In this document: positions 32,369 through 41,726 of the stretch, piece after piece
Numbering within the stretch: position 1 is the first letter of the stretch
How the letters are laid out: every line of letters starts with the position of its first letter
Assembly (NCBI GenBank): GCA_015067635.1
Contig: SVMA01000012.1
Coordinates: 1 to 48,339, forward strand
DNA: 48,339 nt
Direction: 5' to 3'
From: Oscillospiraceae bacterium
Lineage (GTDB): Bacteria; Bacillota; Clostridia; Oscillospirales; Oscillospiraceae
The notes under the pieces: model-generated
The model's input: the letters and a program-made list of their open reading frames with translations, nothing else
The model's database searches: none
What the model was told of the DNA's origin: nothing
Made by a program: the position numbers and the translations under genes

Positions 32369-33685
32369 ATGAAAACAAAACTCTCTCCCCGTTTTTGGCT
32401 GGCGCTTTCTCTGTTCAGTCTGTTTGGACAGGTCGCGTGGGTCGTTGAGAACATGTATCTCAACGTATTTATCTACAAAATGTTCCGGGCATCCACCGCT
32501 GATATCTCTATGATGGTTGCCGCAAGCGCCATTACTGCAACACTGACCACCATTCTCATTGGTGCGCTTTCAGACAGACTTGGTAAACGCAAGGTCTTCA
32601 TGTGCACAGGATATATTCTTTGGGGTCTTTCCGTAATTTCATTCGGCTTCATCCGTGAGGGCAGCATCCATAACCTTTTCTTCCCCATGGTGTCCTTTAG
32701 CGGTGCAGCCATATCCCTGTGCATTACCCTGACCATCGTATTGGACTGCGTGATGACCTTCTTCGGTTCTTCTGCCAACGATGCCGCGTTCAATGCATGG
32801 CTTACTGACAGCACAGATACCACCAACCGTGGTGCTGCTGAAGGTGTCAATGCCATGATGCCATTGATTGCCATTCTTGTCGTTTTTGGCGGTTTTATGG
32901 CCTTCAATCTGGATCAGGCCGAAAGCTGGAGTATCATCTTTGCGGTTATTGGCGGTGTCACCATATTGGTAGGTATACTGGGACTCTTCCTGATCAAAGA
33001 TGCTCCGATCCAGCCGTCAACAACAAGCTTTCTGCAAAATCTGCTTTACGGCTTCCGTCCTTCCACTGTCAGGGCAAACGGAAAACTTTATTTTGCATTA
33101 CTTGCCTTTATCGTTTTCAATATCTCCATTCAAATTTTCATGCCCTACCTCATCATCTACTACGAAGTTTCCCTGGGAATGAAGGATTATGTACTGGTGA
33201 TGGCTCCGGCAATCATTTTGGCCTCTGTTGCTACCATTATCTGGGGTCGTGTCTTTGACCGGAAGGGTTTCCGTTTCACGTCAATAATTTCGTTGCTTTC
33301 CCTGCTGGCAGGCTATGCTGTTCTTTTCCTGCTGCGTTCAACACTGCCGGTATTCATCGGCTCTCTGCTGATGATGTGCGGCTATCTTTCCGGCATGGCT
33401 GTGTTCGGTGCCCAAATCCGGGACCTGACACCCAGCGGTAAGGCAGGAATGCTTCAGGGTGTCCGCATTGTTTCACAGGTGCTTATCCCCGGTGTCGTCG
33501 GACCTATGATCGGTCGTGCTGTGCTCGCCAACGCAGAAGTCATTACCAACAGCGACAATACGACCTCTTTTATTCCAAATGCCTACATCTTCCTCGCAGC
33601 CGCAGTTCCCGCTTTTCTGGTATTGATCATGTTCCTGTGTATCCTGAGAAAAAAACACAAAAACACTTCCTCTCCCAGCCTGTAA
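32369..33685 (+). CDS. MFS transporter
   Basis: The 438-residue protein has twelve likely membrane segments. The loop 2-3 signature reads GALSDRLGKRKVFM, and loop 8-9 reads GRVFDRKGFRF. It resembles the sugar/cation symporter-like MFS members (residues about 230-310 hold a long central loop). It starts 15 bp after asnA with GAGGATTAGAA upstream and is probably the last gene of the epimerase-HAD-asnA operon. It may import a sugar derivative used by the epimerases, but this is inference. Confidence 0.9.
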   Translation: MKTKLSPRFWLALSLFSLFGQVAWVVENMYLNVFIYKMFRASTADISMMVAASAITATLTTILIGALSDRLGKRKVFMCTGYILWGLSVISFGFIREGSIHNLFFPMVSFSGAAISLCITLTIVLDCVMTFFGSSANDAAFNAWLTDSTDTTNRGAAEGVNAMMPLIAILVVFGGFMAFNLDQAESWSIIFAVIGGVTILVGILGLFLIKDAPIQPSTTSFLQNLLYGFRPSTVRANGKLYFALLAFIVFNISIQIFMPYLIIYYEVSLGMKDYVLVMAPAIILASVATIIWGRVFDRKGFRFTSIISLLSLLAGYAVLFLLRSTLPVFIGSLLMMCGYLSGMAVFGAQIRDLTPSGKAGMLQGVRIVSQVLIPGVVGPMIGRAVLANAEVITNSDNTTSFIPNAYIFLAAAVPAFLVLIMFLCILRKKHKNTSSPSL

Positions 33686-33725
33686 AGCATCGATATGTTT
33701 TCTTGCCGGCCCATATATCTTTCCC

Positions 33726-33754
33726 TTGACAAATGCCCATTCCGGCAGTATAAT
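33726..33754 (+). promoter_or_regulatory. Consensus promoter of tRNA-Ala
   Basis: TTGACA, exactly 17 nt, then TATAAT, 14 bp before the tRNA 5' end. Confidence 0.92.
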
Positions 33755-33768
33755 TTCAGGGTAATTAT

Positions 33769-33844
33769 GGGCTCGTAGCGCAGCTGGGAGCGCACCACAT
33801 TCGCATTGTGGGGGTCGGGAGTTCGAATCTCCTCGAGTCCACCA
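33769..33844 (+). tRNA. tRNA-Ala (anticodon CGC)
   Basis: The 76-nt gene folds fully: acceptor GGGCTCG with CGAGTCC including the G3:U70 pair that is the alanine identity element, anticodon stem CCACA/TGTGG around TTCGCAT (anticodon CGC, codon GCG), T-loop GTTCGAATC, and encoded CCA. It has a perfect promoter. No T-run terminator follows; instead the CCA is the start of a 19-bp inverted repeat. Confidence 0.97.
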
Positions 33845-33998
33845 ATGAATACAGCCATCCAAAAAGGATGGCTGTATTCATTGGTACGGTATTCATGAGA
33901 GGAGATTCGAAGATTCAAATCCAACACGCCGGGGGCGTGTTGGCGGCGAGGGCTCGACCGAGCCGGACCTTGATTGAATGAATCTCCTCGAGTCCACC
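33825..33998. repeat. Duplication of the tRNA-Ala 3' end around palindromes
   Basis: GAATCTCCTCGAGTCCACC at 33825-33843 (tRNA T-arm to acceptor) is repeated exactly at 33980-33998. Between the copies lie a 19-bp perfect hairpin (33842-33884, A5 loop), an inverted copy of the T-arm (GAGGAGATTCGAA, 33899-33911), a 10-bp hairpin (33921-33943) and a 6-bp hairpin (33951-33964). The layout looks like a tRNA-targeted insertion with direct att-like ends, but the interior is too small for an integrase gene. The next gene is DUF1653 at 34053. Confidence 0.7.
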
Positions 33999-34052
33999 CT
34001 CCCATTTACGAAAGAAATCTGAAAATTGGAATTACAAAACGGGGTGAACTTT

Positions 34053-34265
34053 ATGGATTTGAAGCCCGGAAAATATCGCCATTTCAAATGTGGCAAATAC
34101 GAACTTATCGGTATTGCCAAACACAGCGAAACGCTGGAGCCAATGGTCGTCTACCGTGCACTTTACGGAGATGGCAGTCTTTGGGTGCGACCGGTAGCCA
34201 TGTGGACAGAAACTGTCCAGTGGGAAGGCCACCCTCTGCCTCGTTTCCAGTATATCGGCGAATAA
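34053..34265 (+). CDS. DUF1653 family protein
   Basis: The 70-residue protein matches the DUF1653 core: PGKYRHFKCGKYELIGIAKH, SETLEPMVVYRALYGDGSLW and VRPVAMWTETVQWEG. GGGGTGAACTTT precedes ATG 34053. The family has a small beta-barrel-like fold of unknown function. It is monocistronic, between the tRNA repeat and htpG. Confidence 0.9.
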   Translation: MDLKPGKYRHFKCGKYELIGIAKHSETLEPMVVYRALYGDGSLWVRPVAMWTETVQWEGHPLPRFQYIGE

Positions 34266-34301
34266 ATTCTCCGCTGCTTTTCTGCAGCGGAGAATTTTTA
34301 T
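34265..34301. terminator. Bidirectional terminator between DUF1653 gene and htpG
   Basis: AATTCTCCGCTGC, TTTTCT loop, GCAGCGGAGAATT: a 13-bp stem followed by TTTTATTT on plus and by ATTTATT on minus. The two genes converge on it. Confidence 0.85.
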
Positions 34302-36175
34302 TTCATCAACTTGCAAACCAAAGCCGTATACTCTGCCGGATCTTCGATGGGCAGATCCGCCATCAGCTGTGCCTGATATCTGAGTAGCTTGGCATAGTCC
34401 TTTGCTTTTTCCACATCCTCCGTCACTGCAGAAATCATAGCCTTCACCGCAGCATGCTGAGGATTCAGCTCCAGAATTCGTCCAACGGTGAAAGCGAATT
34501 CCGGATTTGCCCGCTTCATATACTTTTCCATTTCAAAGCTCATTCCGGCATCCGGTGCCATAGCAACCGGAGCATCTCCCAAATTACCGGAAAGTCTGAC
34601 TTCCTTGACTGAATCGCCCAGGGTCTCTTTCACAAAGGTGAGAATTCCCTTCAATTCTTCCGCCTTGGAATCCAGTTCCTTCTTTTCCTCTTCCGTTTGT
34701 AAATCCAGATCCTCGGCAGCTACATTGCAGAAGGCCTTTTCCGCGAAGGTTGTCATGCTCTGAGGAATAAACTCATCCACATCTTCCGTAAAGAGCAAAA
34801 CATCAAAGCCCTTTTGATCCAGGGCACGAACCTGTGGCATTTGCGTCAGACGCTCCTTATTTTCACCCGGTGCAAAGTAGATTTTCTCCTGCCCTTCCGC
34901 CATGGCATCCACATATTCCTGCAGGGATATCCATTTCTTCTGCTTATTGCTCCAGAATAACAGCAGTTCCTTAACCGCATCCTGATGTGCACCGTAGTCC
35001 GCTACTGCTCCATATTTCAGCTGGCGTCCGAATACGGCGTAGAATTCCTCATATTTCTCTCTGCTGTTTTCCAGCAGGTTTTTCAGCTCAGACTTGATTT
35101 TTTTCTCAATGCCACGGGCAATAATTGTCAGCTGCCGGTTATGCTGCAGCATTTCTCTGCTGATATTCAGTGACAGATCCTGACTGTCTACAACACCCCG
35201 AACAAAGCGATAATGCTCCGGCAACAGTTCTTCACAGTTTTCCATAATCAGAACACCGGCGCTGTATAGCTGTAATCCGTGCTTAAAATCCTTGGTGTAA
35301 AAATCAAAAGGTGCCTTCCCGGGAATATAGAGCAGCGCCTTGAAGCTGACACTGCCTTCGCTGTTGATATGCATTGTGGAAAGGGGCTTATTATAATCAA
35401 AGAACTTCTCCCGATAAAAGGTTTCGTATTCTTCCTCGGTCACGTCCTTTTTGTTTCTCTGCCAAAGGGGAACCATGGAATTGAGGGTTTCCATCTCCAG
35501 ATAGTCCTCATAGCCGTCCTCATCCGCTTTCTTGCGGGATTTCGTGATTTCCATTTTGATGGGATAGCGGATATAGTCCGAATATTTCCGTATCAGACTG
35601 CGCAGGCGATATTCCTCCAAGAATTCCGAATACTTTTCATCTTCTCCATCTGCCTTGACCGTCATGATCACGTCTGTACCGGGGTAATCTCTCTGCGCTT
35701 GCTCAACAGTATACCCATCTGTACCGTTGGACACCCACCGATAAGCCTGATCGCTTCCGTATTTTCTGGAAACCACGGTAACGGACTCGGCCACCATAAA
35801 TGCGGAGTAAAAGCCCACGCCAAACTGACCGATAATATCAATGTCCCCCGTCTTTTCCATAGCCTGCTTGAAGCCCAAAGAGCCGGACTTGCAGATCGTA
35901 CCCAGATTTTCTTCCATTTCCTGCAGGCTCATGCCAATGCCATTGTCCGAAACAGTCAACGTCCGCTTTTCAGGATCCCGTGTAACAGTAATGGCAAAGT
36001 CCTCCCGATTAAGTCCAACTTTGTCATCCGTCAAAGCCGTATACGCCAGCTTATCGATGGCATCACTGGCATTGGAAATGATTTCCCGCAGAAAAATTTC
36101 CTTATGTGTGTAGATTGAATGAATCATCAGATCCAGTAATCTCTGTGATTCCGCCTTAAATTGCTTTTTTTCCAT
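34298..36175 (-). CDS. htpG: Hsp90-family molecular chaperone HtpG
   Basis: The 625-residue protein has the GHKL ATPase motifs EIFLREIISNASDAIDKL, DNGIGMSLQEMEENLG and GQFGVGFYSAFMVA, then the middle and C-terminal domains (DSQDLSLNISREMLQ). ATG 36175 follows AAAGGAG. The gene is controlled by a CIRCE element between its promoter and the ribosome site, so HrcA should repress it outside heat shock. It helps folding and remodelling in the cytosol. Confidence 0.97.
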   Translation of the reverse strand: MEKKQFKAESQRLLDLMIHSIYTHKEIFLREIISNASDAIDKLAYTALTDDKVGLNREDFAITVTRDPEKRTLTVSDNGIGMSLQEMEENLGTICKSGSLGFKQAMEKTGDIDIIGQFGVGFYSAFMVAESVTVVSRKYGSDQAYRWVSNGTDGYTVEQAQRDYPGTDVIMTVKADGEDEKYSEFLEEYRLRSLIRKYSDYIRYPIKMEITKSRKKADEDGYEDYLEMETLNSMVPLWQRNKKDVTEEEYETFYREKFFDYNKPLSTMHINSEGSVSFKALLYIPGKAPFDFYTKDFKHGLQLYSAGVLIMENCEELLPEHYRFVRGVVDSQDLSLNISREMLQHNRQLTIIARGIEKKIKSELKNLLENSREKYEEFYAVFGRQLKYGAVADYGAHQDAVKELLLFWSNKQKKWISLQEYVDAMAEGQEKIYFAPGENKERLTQMPQVRALDQKGFDVLLFTEDVDEFIPQSMTTFAEKAFCNVAAEDLDLQTEEEKKELDSKAEELKGILTFVKETLGDSVKEVRLSGNLGDAPVAMAPDAGMSFEMEKYMKRANPEFAFTVGRILELNPQHAAVKAMISAVTEDVEKAKDYAKLLRYQAQLMADLPIEDPAEYTALVCKLMK

Positions 36176-36199
36176 TGTGCTGTACACTCCTTTGTAATA

Positions 36200-36226
36200 T
36201 TAGCACTCTTTTTATCTGAGTGCTAA
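36200..36226. promoter_or_regulatory. CIRCE operator (HrcA) of htpG
   Basis: TTAGCACTC, 9 nt, GAGTGCTAA: a perfect CIRCE inverted repeat placed directly after the -10 element of htpG, 25 bp before the start codon. Confidence 0.97.
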
Positions 36227-36227
36227 T

Positions 36228-36256
36228 ATTATACCACCCAATTTTCAAATTGCAAT
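36228..36256 (-). promoter_or_regulatory. Promoter of htpG
   Basis: On the minus strand TTGCAA-like -35 (near 36250-36256), 16 nt, then TATAAT (36228-36233), abutting the CIRCE. Confidence 0.7.
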
Positions 36257-36364
36257 ACCTTCCGAGAAAATTTTTTATTTATTCACAACTTCGCAAACAG
36301 CAATTTTGCCCAAATCCCGACGATATTCTTTCAGATAATTGGGTGTATTTTTCCGCAAAAACAG

Positions 36365-36394
36365 TTGCTTTTTCCCCGCGGGCAATGGTATAAT
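36365..36394 (+). promoter_or_regulatory. Promoter of prs
   Basis: TTGCTT, 18 nt, then TATAAT, 52 bp before the prs start. Confidence 0.65.
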
Positions 36395-36446
36395 ATCGTT
36401 GACAGTCCCCGCGCAACAGAAAAAGAATAAAGTGAGGTATTTCTTG

Positions 36447-37412
36447 ATGATCGCGTACGGAGAACACATTCAGGTATTCTGCGGAAATTCCAATCCGGAA
36501 TTTGCCCGCACCATCTGCAAGGAGCTTGGCATTGCTTTGGGTAACAGCGAAGTGAGAACCTTTGCAGACGGAGAAGCTTCTGTCAGCTTAAACGAAACCG
36601 TTCGCGGTGCTGACGTATTTCTGATTCAGTCCACCTGCAAACCCGTTAATGACCATTTGATGGAGCTGTTGGTCATGATCGACGCCTGCCGCCGTGCTTC
36701 TGCCGGTCGGATCACTGCCGTCATTCCCTACTTTGGTTATGCACGTCAGGACAGAAAGGCAAAAAGCCGCGATCCTATCTCTGCAAAGCTGGTTGCCAAT
36801 ATGCTTACCGCTGCCGGAGCCAACCGGATCCTGACCATGGACCTTCATGCTGCACAGATTCAGGGCTTCTTTGATATTCCTCTTGACCATCTGTTGGGAA
36901 ATCCCACTTTCTGCAAATATTTCACCAAGAAATTCCCCGAGGAGCAATTTAATTACGATGACTTCGTTATTGTTTCCCCGGATGTCGGCTCTGTTGGCCG
37001 TGCACGCGCTTTTGCTTCCAAGCTCCACATGGGACTTGCCATTGTGGACAAGCGCCGTCCCAAGGCAAATGTCAGTGAGGTCATGAACATCATTGGCGAT
37101 GTCAAGGGAAAAACCTGCATTTTGTACGATGATTTGGTAGATACAGCCGGTTCCCTCTGCAATGCTGCCCACGCATTGATGGAAATTGGCGGTGCCAAGG
37201 AAATATACGCTTGTGCTACCCACGGTGTTCTGTCCGGTCCTGCCTACGATCGGATCGAAGCCAGCCCAATCAAGGAAATGGTTTTCCTCAACACCATTCC
37301 TCAGGTTCAGAATACCGCCAGCAATAAGCTGGTTTATCTGGATGTTGCTCCTGTGTTTGCCCGGGCTATTTCTCATATTCACGGTGGCACCTCCATCGCT
37401 GATCTGTTCTAA
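36447..37412 (+). CDS. prs: Ribose-phosphate pyrophosphokinase
   Basis: The 321-residue class I PRPP synthase has the ATP site FADGEASVSLNETVRG, the RQDRKAKSRDPISAK loop, the DLHAAQIQGFFDIP metal site, KRRPKANVSEV and the ribose-5-phosphate loop DDLVDTAGSLCNAA. It makes PRPP for nucleotide, His and Trp synthesis. ATG 36447 follows GTGAGGTATTTCTTG; the frame is open further upstream, but the promoter lies inside that region. pth begins 3 bp after its stop. Confidence 0.97.
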   Translation: MIAYGEHIQVFCGNSNPEFARTICKELGIALGNSEVRTFADGEASVSLNETVRGADVFLIQSTCKPVNDHLMELLVMIDACRRASAGRITAVIPYFGYARQDRKAKSRDPISAKLVANMLTAAGANRILTMDLHAAQIQGFFDIPLDHLLGNPTFCKYFTKKFPEEQFNYDDFVIVSPDVGSVGRARAFASKLHMGLAIVDKRRPKANVSEVMNIIGDVKGKTCILYDDLVDTAGSLCNAAHALMEIGGAKEIYACATHGVLSGPAYDRIEASPIKEMVFLNTIPQVQNTASNKLVYLDVAPVFARAISHIHGGTSIADLF

Positions 37413-37415
37413 GCC

Positions 37416-38009
37416 GTGTTCAGGAGAAAAAGCGAAAATTGGCTGATCGTCGGATTGGGCAATCCCGGCAAGGAGTACGAGCGAACCCGCCACAATGCCG
37501 GTTGGCGTGCAATTGACTGTCTGGCAGAGAAATTAGACTGTAAAATTGACAAGGCAAAATTTCAGGGTCTGTACGGTCAGGTCAATTATGCCGGTGGGAA
37601 GCTATTGCTGCTTAAGCCAATGACCTATATGAATTTATCCGGCCGTTCCGTATTGCAGCTGTCCGCCTACTTTCACATTCCACCGCAAAGGATCATTGTT
37701 CTTTTTGACGATATTTCCTTGGAACCCGGGCGATTGCGAATCCGTTCGGACGGTTCTGCCGGTGGCCACAACGGCATCAAGTCTATTATCAGCGAAATTG
37801 GAAGTCAGGAGTTTCCGCGGGTGAAAATTGGCGTGGGCGCCAAGGCTCATCCCGAGCAGGACCTGGCGGATTGGGTTCTGTCTACCTTTTCCGCGGCTGA
37901 GGAAACAGCAGTAACTTCTTCTGTCGCACGAGCTGCAGATGCCGCTTTGTGCATCATTGACCACGGTGTACCGGAGGCCGCAAACCGTTATAACGGCAGC
38001 AAGCCGTAA
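37416..38009 (+). CDS. pth: Peptidyl-tRNA hydrolase
   Basis: The 197-residue protein has LIVGLGNPGKEYERTRHNAG (catalytic His), KPMTYMNLSG and FDDISLEPGRLRIR, then GGHNGIKSI. It frees tRNA from stalled peptidyl-tRNA. The start is uncertain: GTG 37416 lies 3 bp after the prs stop with no ribosome site of its own, so it probably relies on coupling; relatives begin just before the LIVGLGNPG strand, about eight residues later. The C-terminal VPEAANRYNGS is normal. Confidence 0.95.
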   Translation: MFRRKSENWLIVGLGNPGKEYERTRHNAGWRAIDCLAEKLDCKIDKAKFQGLYGQVNYAGGKLLLLKPMTYMNLSGRSVLQLSAYFHIPPQRIIVLFDDISLEPGRLRIRSDGSAGGHNGIKSIISEIGSQEFPRVKIGVGAKAHPEQDLADWVLSTFSAAEETAVTSSVARAADAALCIIDHGVPEAANRYNGSKP

Positions 38010-38026
38010 ATATTGTCAAATCACCA

Positions 38027-38055
38027 CGGAAAGGGGGGTAAATTCCCCCTTTCCG
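38027..38055. terminator. Hairpin between pth and mfd
   Basis: CGGAAAGGGGG, GTAAATT loop, CCCCCTTTCCG: an 11-bp perfect stem in the 68-bp gap between the genes. No T-run follows, so it may attenuate rather than stop transcription. Confidence 0.5.
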
Positions 38056-38077
38056 CATTGTCACGTGGAGGGAAACC

Positions 38078-41000
38078 ATGGAAATGCTACTTTCTTTACT
38101 TCAGTCCATACCGGAATATCGCTCACTTCTGGAGGCAATCGCCCTGAAAGAGAGCGTTGCCGTCACCGGCATCGGACAGATGAACCGCAGCCACATGATT
38201 GCGGCACTGCATAAAGATATCGATAGCCCCATTGTTGTCATTTGTCAGGACGACATGGCCGCAAAAAAGCTGCAGGAAGAATTAAAGGCTTTTCTTGGGG
38301 ATACCTTCCCTATTCTTCCCGGACGGGAACTTACCCTTTACGATACCGCAGTAGCCAGCCGCGCCTGGGAGCAAAAGCGTCTGCGTCAGCTGTATGCATT
38401 GATGCAGGGGCAAACCCAACTGCAAATCATGACCTGGGAAGCTCTCAGTCTGCGTACCATGCCACCGGAAATTTTGCGCCAATGCGCCTTCTCCCTGGAA
38501 GTCGGCAGAGAATATGACCTAAATGCCTTGATCTCTCAGCTGACCGATGCCGGTTACAGCCGCACCAGCATGGTGGAAGGACCCGGGCAATTTGCAGTCC
38601 GCGGCGGCATTTTAGACATTTTCTCTCCTGCCGCTGATTTCCCCATCCGCGGTGAGTTTTTCGGTGAAGAACTGGACACAATGGGTTATTTTGATCCCGA
38701 GTCTCAACGTCGAACGGAAAACATCTCTTCGGTTACGATTCTCCCCGTGGGGGAAACCCAACCCAAACTCCATCCGGGCAGTTTACAGGGCTTGTGTCTG
38801 GATCTTGAAAATATGATTGCACGCCAAAAGCGTCGCAAGAATTTGAATGAGAATCTCATCAAGACATTGGAGCGCGACCTGGAAAAATATCAAAACAATC
38901 TGCAAAATCCTGCGTCCGACCGCTATATGGGGCTAATCTATCCCCAGTTCGCCTCTGCAATGAGCTACATTCCCCAATCTGCCACCTATGTTATCTGTGA
39001 CCAAGGTGCTCTGAAACGCACCGCACGCACACACATGGAGGAACTGGGGATGCAGCTGGACGGCCTTCTTCAAGGTGGCCTGCTGGCAGGAGAGCTGTGC
39101 GATTATGCCAGCCAATGGGAGGATTTTTGTGCCCATTTAACAGACCGGGTGCTCGTATATTTTGACGCCTTTGGAGGCACCTCCTATCCGGAGGAAAACC
39201 CGCCGAAGCAGCTTCTGCCCATGACCGCAAAGCAGCTTCCCGGCTACGGCGGCAGTCTGGACACTGCTGCAACAGATCTGATGCATTATCAGACAATGGA
39301 ATTCTCTGCATTGGTACTCTGCGGCACCCGTCGACGGGCTGAGCTTTTACAGGAACAGCTTCAGCAGCGGAATCTGTCTGCCTCTTTGTGTATTCCTCTG
39401 AATATATTGCCAAATCCGGGACAGATTCTTCTGGCGGAAGGAACTCTGCCCTTTGGTATGGAATACCCCAGTGCTAAAATTGCAGTGTTAACCGAAGGAC
39501 AGCTGATTGCCAAAGCCACAACCAGAAAAAAGCCGAAGAAATCCGCCACAAACAGACAAAAACTCAACTCCTTTGCGGATCTTACCCCCGGTGATTTGGT
39601 AGTGCACGAAAACTATGGCATCGGTCGGTTTGTCGCTGTGGAGCAGATCAAAGTTGACGGTGCCGTGAAGGATTACGTTAAAATTGCCTATCAAGGCTCA
39701 GACACCCTGTTTGTTCCGGCAACACAGTTGGATTTGGTCAGCAAATATATTGGCTCCGGCGGAGAAAACGCCAATGTAAAGCTTAATAAAATTGGCTCTG
39801 ATGTCTGGCAAAAAACAAAGACAAAGGCACGGAAAGCCGCAAAGGACATGGCCGGAGAATTGATCCAGCTTTACGCTGCCCGTAAGCGACAGGAGGGATT
39901 CCCCTTCTCTGCAGATTCCCCGTGGCAGCAGGAATTTGAGGATAATTTCCCCTATCCGGAAACGGATGACCAACTGCGCTGTATCGCAGATATTAAATCC
40001 GATATGGAATCCCCCACCCCCATGGATCGGCTCCTTTGCGGTGATGTGGGCTTCGGCAAAACCGAGGTCGCTCTGCGTGCAGTAATGAAGGCAATCATGG
40101 ACGGTAAACAGGTCGCAATTTTGGTACCAACCACAGTGCTGGCACAACAGCATTACCAAACCGCCCTCGCCCGTTTCCGTGGTTTTCCTGTAAATATTGA
40201 TGTACTCAGCCGTTTCCGCACGGCGGCACAACAAAAGAAAACTATCCAGAATTTACGCAGCGGCGGAGTGGATTTGATTATTGGCACCCATAAGCTGCTG
40301 CAAAAGAACATAGAATATAAGGATCTTGGTCTCCTGATTATCGACGAGGAACAGCGGTTTGGCGTCAGTCACAAGGAACGGCTGAAGGAAATTTCCAAAG
40401 GCGTGGATGTTCTGACCCTGTCCGCAACACCCATTCCCCGTACCTTAAACATGGCTCTGTCCGGTATTCGGGACATGTCCACCATCGAAGAACCTCCGGC
40501 AGACCGCTATCCGGTGCAAACCTTTGTCATGGAACATAATAACGCCATTTTGGATGATGCGATCCGACGGGAGATAGAGCGTGGCGGTCAGGTTTATTAC
40601 CTGCACAATCGCGTGGAATCCATCGATAAATGTGCCGCCGCACTGCAAAAGCGCATTCCCGGGCTGTCTATTGCGGTCGCACACGGCCAAATGGGCGAGG
40701 ATGCCTTAGGCGATGTAATGCAGTCCATGGCTGACGGAGAGATTCAGGTATTGGTTTGTACCACCATCATTGAAACCGGACTGGATATTCCCAATGCCAA
40801 CACACTGATCATTGAAAATGCAGATCGCTTTGGTCTCTCCCAACTGCACCAGCTCCGGGGTCGTGTGGGACGCTCCACGCGTCATGCTTATGCGTATTTC
40901 ACCTACCGACCGGACAAAAATCTGACAGAAGTGGCCGAAAAACGCCTGTCTGCCATCCGGGACTTTGCGGAATTTGGTGCCGGCTTCAAAATTGCCATGC

Positions 41001-41590
41001 GGGATTTGGAGATCCGGGGTGCGGGCAATCTGCTGGGTGCGGAGCAGTCCGGACACATGATGAGTGTGGGCTACGATATGTACCTGAAGCTATTGGACGA
41101 GGCAGTTCTGGAGGAAAAAGGCGAAAAGGCCAAAGAACCGGACTGCACTGCGGATCTTAATGTTACGGCAAACATCAGTCAGGACTATGTTTCCAGAGGA
41201 GAAGAACGGATGGATCTGTACCGCCGGATGGCCGCAATTCGTTCCCAGGAGGATGCCGACGATTTGTTGGATGAGATCATCGACCGCTACGGTGATCCGC
41301 CAAAGGGCGTGTTGAATCTCATCGATATTGCCCTACTGCGTGCAGAAGCACAGAAGCTGCACATTTCCGATATTCGTCAGAAAGCCTCCGAGGTGCAAAT
41401 TACACTGACTGAGCTGAATTTCGACGGTATCAGCCAAATCTGCTCTGACAAGGATTATGCCAAACGCATCCAATTCGTTGCCAGCGCCAAGCAGCCTACT
41501 CTGCGCTTGCGACTGAGCAGCGGCATAGACAGCTTGCGTCAGACAAAAATTTTCCTGGATAAATACAAAAAATGCTGTCAAGGCCTCTGA
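38078..41590 (+). CDS. mfd: Transcription-repair coupling factor Mfd
   Basis: The 1170-residue protein has the UvrB-homology modules in the N-terminal third (GQFAVRGGILDIFSP), the RNA-polymerase-interaction domain (LTPGDLVVHENYGIGRFVAV, near 500), the helicase Walker A CGDVGFGKTEVALRA, motif II IIDEEQRFGV, LSATPIPRTLNMALSGIRDM, and the translocation motif region with QLRGRVGRSTRHAYAY; the C-terminal autoinhibitory domain is complete. It removes stalled RNA polymerase and recruits UvrA. CGTGGAGGGAAACC precedes ATG. It is in the same direction as prs and pth, a common pth-mfd order in Firmicutes. Confidence 0.98.
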   Translation: MEMLLSLLQSIPEYRSLLEAIALKESVAVTGIGQMNRSHMIAALHKDIDSPIVVICQDDMAAKKLQEELKAFLGDTFPILPGRELTLYDTAVASRAWEQKRLRQLYALMQGQTQLQIMTWEALSLRTMPPEILRQCAFSLEVGREYDLNALISQLTDAGYSRTSMVEGPGQFAVRGGILDIFSPAADFPIRGEFFGEELDTMGYFDPESQRRTENISSVTILPVGETQPKLHPGSLQGLCLDLENMIARQKRRKNLNENLIKTLERDLEKYQNNLQNPASDRYMGLIYPQFASAMSYIPQSATYVICDQGALKRTARTHMEELGMQLDGLLQGGLLAGELCDYASQWEDFCAHLTDRVLVYFDAFGGTSYPEENPPKQLLPMTAKQLPGYGGSLDTAATDLMHYQTMEFSALVLCGTRRRAELLQEQLQQRNLSASLCIPLNILPNPGQILLAEGTLPFGMEYPSAKIAVLTEGQLIAKATTRKKPKKSATNRQKLNSFADLTPGDLVVHENYGIGRFVAVEQIKVDGAVKDYVKIAYQGSDTLFVPATQLDLVSKYIGSGGENANVKLNKIGSDVWQKTKTKARKAAKDMAGELIQLYAARKRQEGFPFSADSPWQQEFEDNFPYPETDDQLRCIADIKSDMESPTPMDRLLCGDVGFGKTEVALRAVMKAIMDGKQVAILVPTTVLAQQHYQTALARFRGFPVNIDVLSRFRTAAQQKKTIQNLRSGGVDLIIGTHKLLQKNIEYKDLGLLIIDEEQRFGVSHKERLKEISKGVDVLTLSATPIPRTLNMALSGIRDMSTIEEPPADRYPVQTFVMEHNNAILDDAIRREIERGGQVYYLHNRVESIDKCAAALQKRIPGLSIAVAHGQMGEDALGDVMQSMADGEIQVLVCTTIIETGLDIPNANTLIIENADRFGLSQLHQLRGRVGRSTRHAYAYFTYRPDKNLTEVAEKRLSAIRDFAEFGAGFKIAMRDLEIRGAGNLLGAEQSGHMMSVGYDMYLKLLDEAVLEEKGEKAKEPDCTADLNVTANISQDYVSRGEERMDLYRRMAAIRSQEDADDLLDEIIDRYGDPPKGVLNLIDIALLRAEAQKLHISDIRQKASEVQITLTELNFDGISQICSDKDYAKRIQFVASAKQPTLRLRLSSGIDSLRQTKIFLDKYKKCCQGL

Positions 41591-41637
41591 TTTTTTTACA
41601 CTTAACAGTATTTTCATCCTTTGGTAACGAAATGACA

Positions 41638-41665
41638 TTGCATTTTGTGTAAAATGTGTTACAAT
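41638..41665 (+). promoter_or_regulatory. Promoter of the VanW-family gene
   Basis: TTGCAT, 16 nt, then TACAAT, about 60 bp before the coding region. Confidence 0.6.
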
Positions 41666-41726
41666 TAGGTAGTAACGATGCACTTTATGCGCGGCCATGG
41701 CCGCTGACAGATAGGAGAGGTTTACT

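Noticed and set aside
35279..36118. 279-codon open frame on the plus strand
   Set aside because: Antisense to htpG, which is fully supported; no ribosome site and no protein-like motifs.
36588..37493. 301-codon open frame on the minus strand
   Set aside because: Antisense to prs and pth; composition mirrors the opposite strand.
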